A stretch of 16,514 nt of DNA from CBFGTA01 sp965651595 (lineage in GTDB: Bacteria > Actinomycetota > Actinomycetes > S36-B12 > UBA10799): contig CBFGTA010000045.1 of NCBI GenBank assembly GCA_965651595.1, positions 1 to 16,514 of the forward strand, read 5' to 3'. The notes beneath the pieces are model-generated. The model did not search any database, had not been told where the DNA came from, and saw only the letters and a list, made by a program, of their open reading frames with translations. Numbering within the stretch: position 1 is the first letter of the stretch; each line of letters opens with the position of its first letter. The position numbers and the translations under genes are program-made. Shown piece by piece: positions 14,830 through 16,514 of the stretch.

Positions 14830-14913
14830 GCCGCCAGACTCGCTCCTGCGAACTTGTTTCGCCCGCTGCAGTGACTACGAGTGGTCGGTTCGTCGGCGGC
14901 ATCGAGGCCTTGC

Positions 14914-16512
14914 ATGATCTCAGTGGAAGGGCTCGAGTTACGTGCCGGGGCGCGTCTACTTGTTCACGACTTCTCGTTCGTGGTGGCCGATTCCGACCGA
15001 CTTGGGCTAGTGGGTCGGAATGGCGCAGGCAAGTCCACTCTGATGAAGATCCTGGCTGGACTGAGTCAACCGGCTGCGGGTCGGGTCACCACGAGGGGCC
15101 GGATCGGCTACTTGGCTCAAGATCCGGACGTGGCCAATCCCCGCCAGCTGGTGCGTGATCGCATCATCGCGGCCCGAGACCTTCACACCATTGCACGAAA
15201 GATGCGCGAGTCTGAGCAGGCGATGGCCAGCGATGACCCGACCGCACGAGAACGGGCGATGCGCTCCTACGAGAAGGCGGAGGCGGCGTTCGTTGCCGCC
15301 GACGGGTATGCCGCCCAGGCGCACGCTGCCACCATTGCCCACGGACTCGGGCTCACCACTACCCAGCTTGACGCCCCTGTCGGAACTTTGTCGGGTGGGC
15401 AGCGACGCAAGGTGGAGTTGGCTCGAGTTCTGTTCTCGGAACCCGACTTCCTGCTGCTCGACGAACCCACCAACCATCTTGATGCCGACGCGGTGACGTG
15501 GTTGCGGGAGTTCCTGGCTCGTTACTCCCGGTCACTGATCATCATCTCGCACGACACGGAACTGCTGTCGCAAGTCGTCAACCGCGTGGCACACTTCGAG
15601 GCCGACGAGCACCGGGTCGTGCTATACAACATGACCTGGAAGAACTACCAGCGAACGAGAGCTGCCGATGAGGCCCGGGCGATCAAGCAGCGGGCCGTGG
15701 CCGATCGGACCGCCGCGGTCTTGGAAACGCAGGGCGAGAAGATGCGGGCGAAGGCCACCAAGGCGAAGGCCGCGGCTGGCATGCTGAGGCGGGCCGAACA
15801 GTTGAGAGAAGCCGCCCCGGGGGTTCGGCGGGTGGAGAAGGTGGCGCGACTGCGCCTACCCCAACCGGCTCCTTGCGGGAAGATCCCGCTCGAAGCCCGG
15901 GGACTCGCCCGCGTCTACGGGGCCACCACCATTTTCGATGAGGTCGACCTGGCCATTGATCGCGGATCCCGAGTTGTGATCATTGGTCTCAACGGTGCAG
16001 GGAAAACGACTCTGCTGAGGCTGCTCGCTGGAGTGGAGACGCCGTCAGCGGGGGACGTGATCGCTGGCCACGGTCTGCGCGTCGGCTACTACGCTCAAGA
16101 ACACGACACCATAGATCGGTCGGCTACTTTGCTCGAAAATGTGGTCGGAGCGGCCCCCGACTTGTCTGAGCAAGAGGCCCGGGACTTGCTCGGTTCGTTC
16201 ATGTTCAGCGGCGATCGGGTCGACCAGATCGCAGGAACGTTGTCGGGCGGCGAACGCACGCGTCTGGCTCTAGCGCGGTTGGTTGTAAGCGCCGCCAACG
16301 TCTTGTTGCTCGATGAACCAACCAACAACCTCGATCCGCTCAGTCGAGCAGGAATCCTCGATGCGGTCAGTCGCTACGAGGGTGCAATCCTGCTCGTGAC
16401 ACATGATGTCGGAGCCGTCGACGCCCTCAAACCCGATCGCGTCCTTCTGCTACCTGACGGGGACGAAGACATGTGGCGGGACAGCTACCGCGAACTCGTC
16501 GAACTGGCCTAG
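14914..16512 (+). CDS. ABC-F family ATPase (ribosome-associated, no membrane domain)
   Basis: A 532-residue protein with two nucleotide-binding domains on one chain and no membrane segment, the mark of ABC-F translation factors and antibiotic-resistance proteins. Domain 1 has Walker A GRNGAGKST (34-42), LSGGQ (159-163) and Walker B LLDEPTNHLD (181-190). A charged Ala/Lys/Arg-rich linker, about 230-325, would reach the ribosomal E/P site. Domain 2 has Walker A GLNGAGKTT (358-366), LSGGE (443-447) and LLDEPTNNLD (465-474). ATG 14914 is chosen, with GAGG 6 nt upstream; a GTG at 14881 in the same frame adds only 11 residues. It starts 84 bp after sufT and may be read from the suf operon. From memory, mycobacterial Rv1473 is a similar protein near suf. 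Whether it is a housekeeping factor or confers resistance is not decidable here. Confidence 0.92.
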   Translation: MISVEGLELRAGARLLVHDFSFVVADSDRLGLVGRNGAGKSTLMKILAGLSQPAAGRVTTRGRIGYLAQDPDVANPRQLVRDRIIAARDLHTIARKMRESEQAMASDDPTARERAMRSYEKAEAAFVAADGYAAQAHAATIAHGLGLTTTQLDAPVGTLSGGQRRKVELARVLFSEPDFLLLDEPTNHLDADAVTWLREFLARYSRSLIIISHDTELLSQVVNRVAHFEADEHRVVLYNMTWKNYQRTRAADEARAIKQRAVADRTAAVLETQGEKMRAKATKAKAAAGMLRRAEQLREAAPGVRRVEKVARLRLPQPAPCGKIPLEARGLARVYGATTIFDEVDLAIDRGSRVVIIGLNGAGKTTLLRLLAGVETPSAGDVIAGHGLRVGYYAQEHDTIDRSATLLENVVGAAPDLSEQEARDLLGSFMFSGDRVDQIAGTLSGGERTRLALARLVVSAANVLLLDEPTNNLDPLSRAGILDAVSRYEGAILLVTHDVGAVDALKPDRVLLLPDGDEDMWRDSYRELVELA

Positions 16513-16514
16513 TC

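Noticed and set aside
14830..14913. Possible structured leader before the ABC-F gene: GCCGCC near 14830 and GGCGGC near 14895, CGAAC and GTTCG between them
   Set aside because: The pairing is discontinuous with large bulges, and no leader peptide or U-run was recognised, so an antibiotic-type attenuator cannot be supported.
1..16514. Many long antisense open frames, and a search for inserted elements, tRNAs or CRISPR repeats
   Set aside because: Antisense frames lie opposite well-identified genes and are Arg/Ser/Pro-rich as GC-rich shadows are. No transposase, integrase, terminal repeats, tRNA cloverleaf or regularly spaced repeats were seen.

Overview
The window is a chromosomal housekeeping segment from an actinobacterium (Actinomycetota). 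The GC-rich codon use, the protein families and above all the gene order support this. From memory, the order closely matches the Mycobacterium tuberculosis zwf2-tal-tkt / ctaB / ctaA-ABC / sufR-sufBDC-sufS-sufU-sufT block and the equivalent Streptomyces region. The third position looks less GC-extreme than in Streptomyces, so a moderate-GC lineage is possible; genus cannot be read from this window. No mobile element, CRISPR array, tRNA or rRNA is visible.

Left part (1-3486, minus strand): a pentose-phosphate operon transcribed tkt -> tal -> zwf. Transketolase and transaldolase are complete. Glucose-6-phosphate dehydrogenase is cut by the window edge. An 11-bp-stem hairpin sits exactly between tal and zwf.

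Middle (about 3487-8053): a 304-bp divergent region carries a 12-bp palindrome. Next comes ctaB (heme O synthase, plus strand), which converges on ctaA (heme A synthase, minus strand) with 3 bp between stop codons. ctaA is the last gene of a minus-strand operon that begins with an ABC ATPase and its ABC-2 permease. Divergent from that operon, with only 22 bp between start codons, is a stand-alone NadR-type P-loop kinase-like gene at the place where mycobacteria carry mptB.

Right part (8157-16512, plus strand): a full SUF iron-sulfur assembly operon, sufR-sufB-sufD-Rieske ferredoxin-sufC, then a 70-bp gap, then sufS-sufU-sufT. Apart from that gap, every junction is a 4-bp NTGA overlap, so translation is probably coupled. 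An ABC-F ribosome-associated ATPase follows.

The genes fit together as central carbon/NADPH supply, heme A maturation for aa3 cytochrome oxidase, and Fe-S cluster assembly. No new multi-gene system is evident. The most interesting signal is regulatory. Four plus-strand or divergent operon heads (ctaB, the ABC ATPase, the NadR-like gene and, more loosely, sufR) have a -10-like hexamer exactly 6 nt before the start codon and no Shine-Dalgarno, as expected of leaderless mRNAs. Two of these are fused into one symmetric bidirectional promoter with overlapping -10 boxes.
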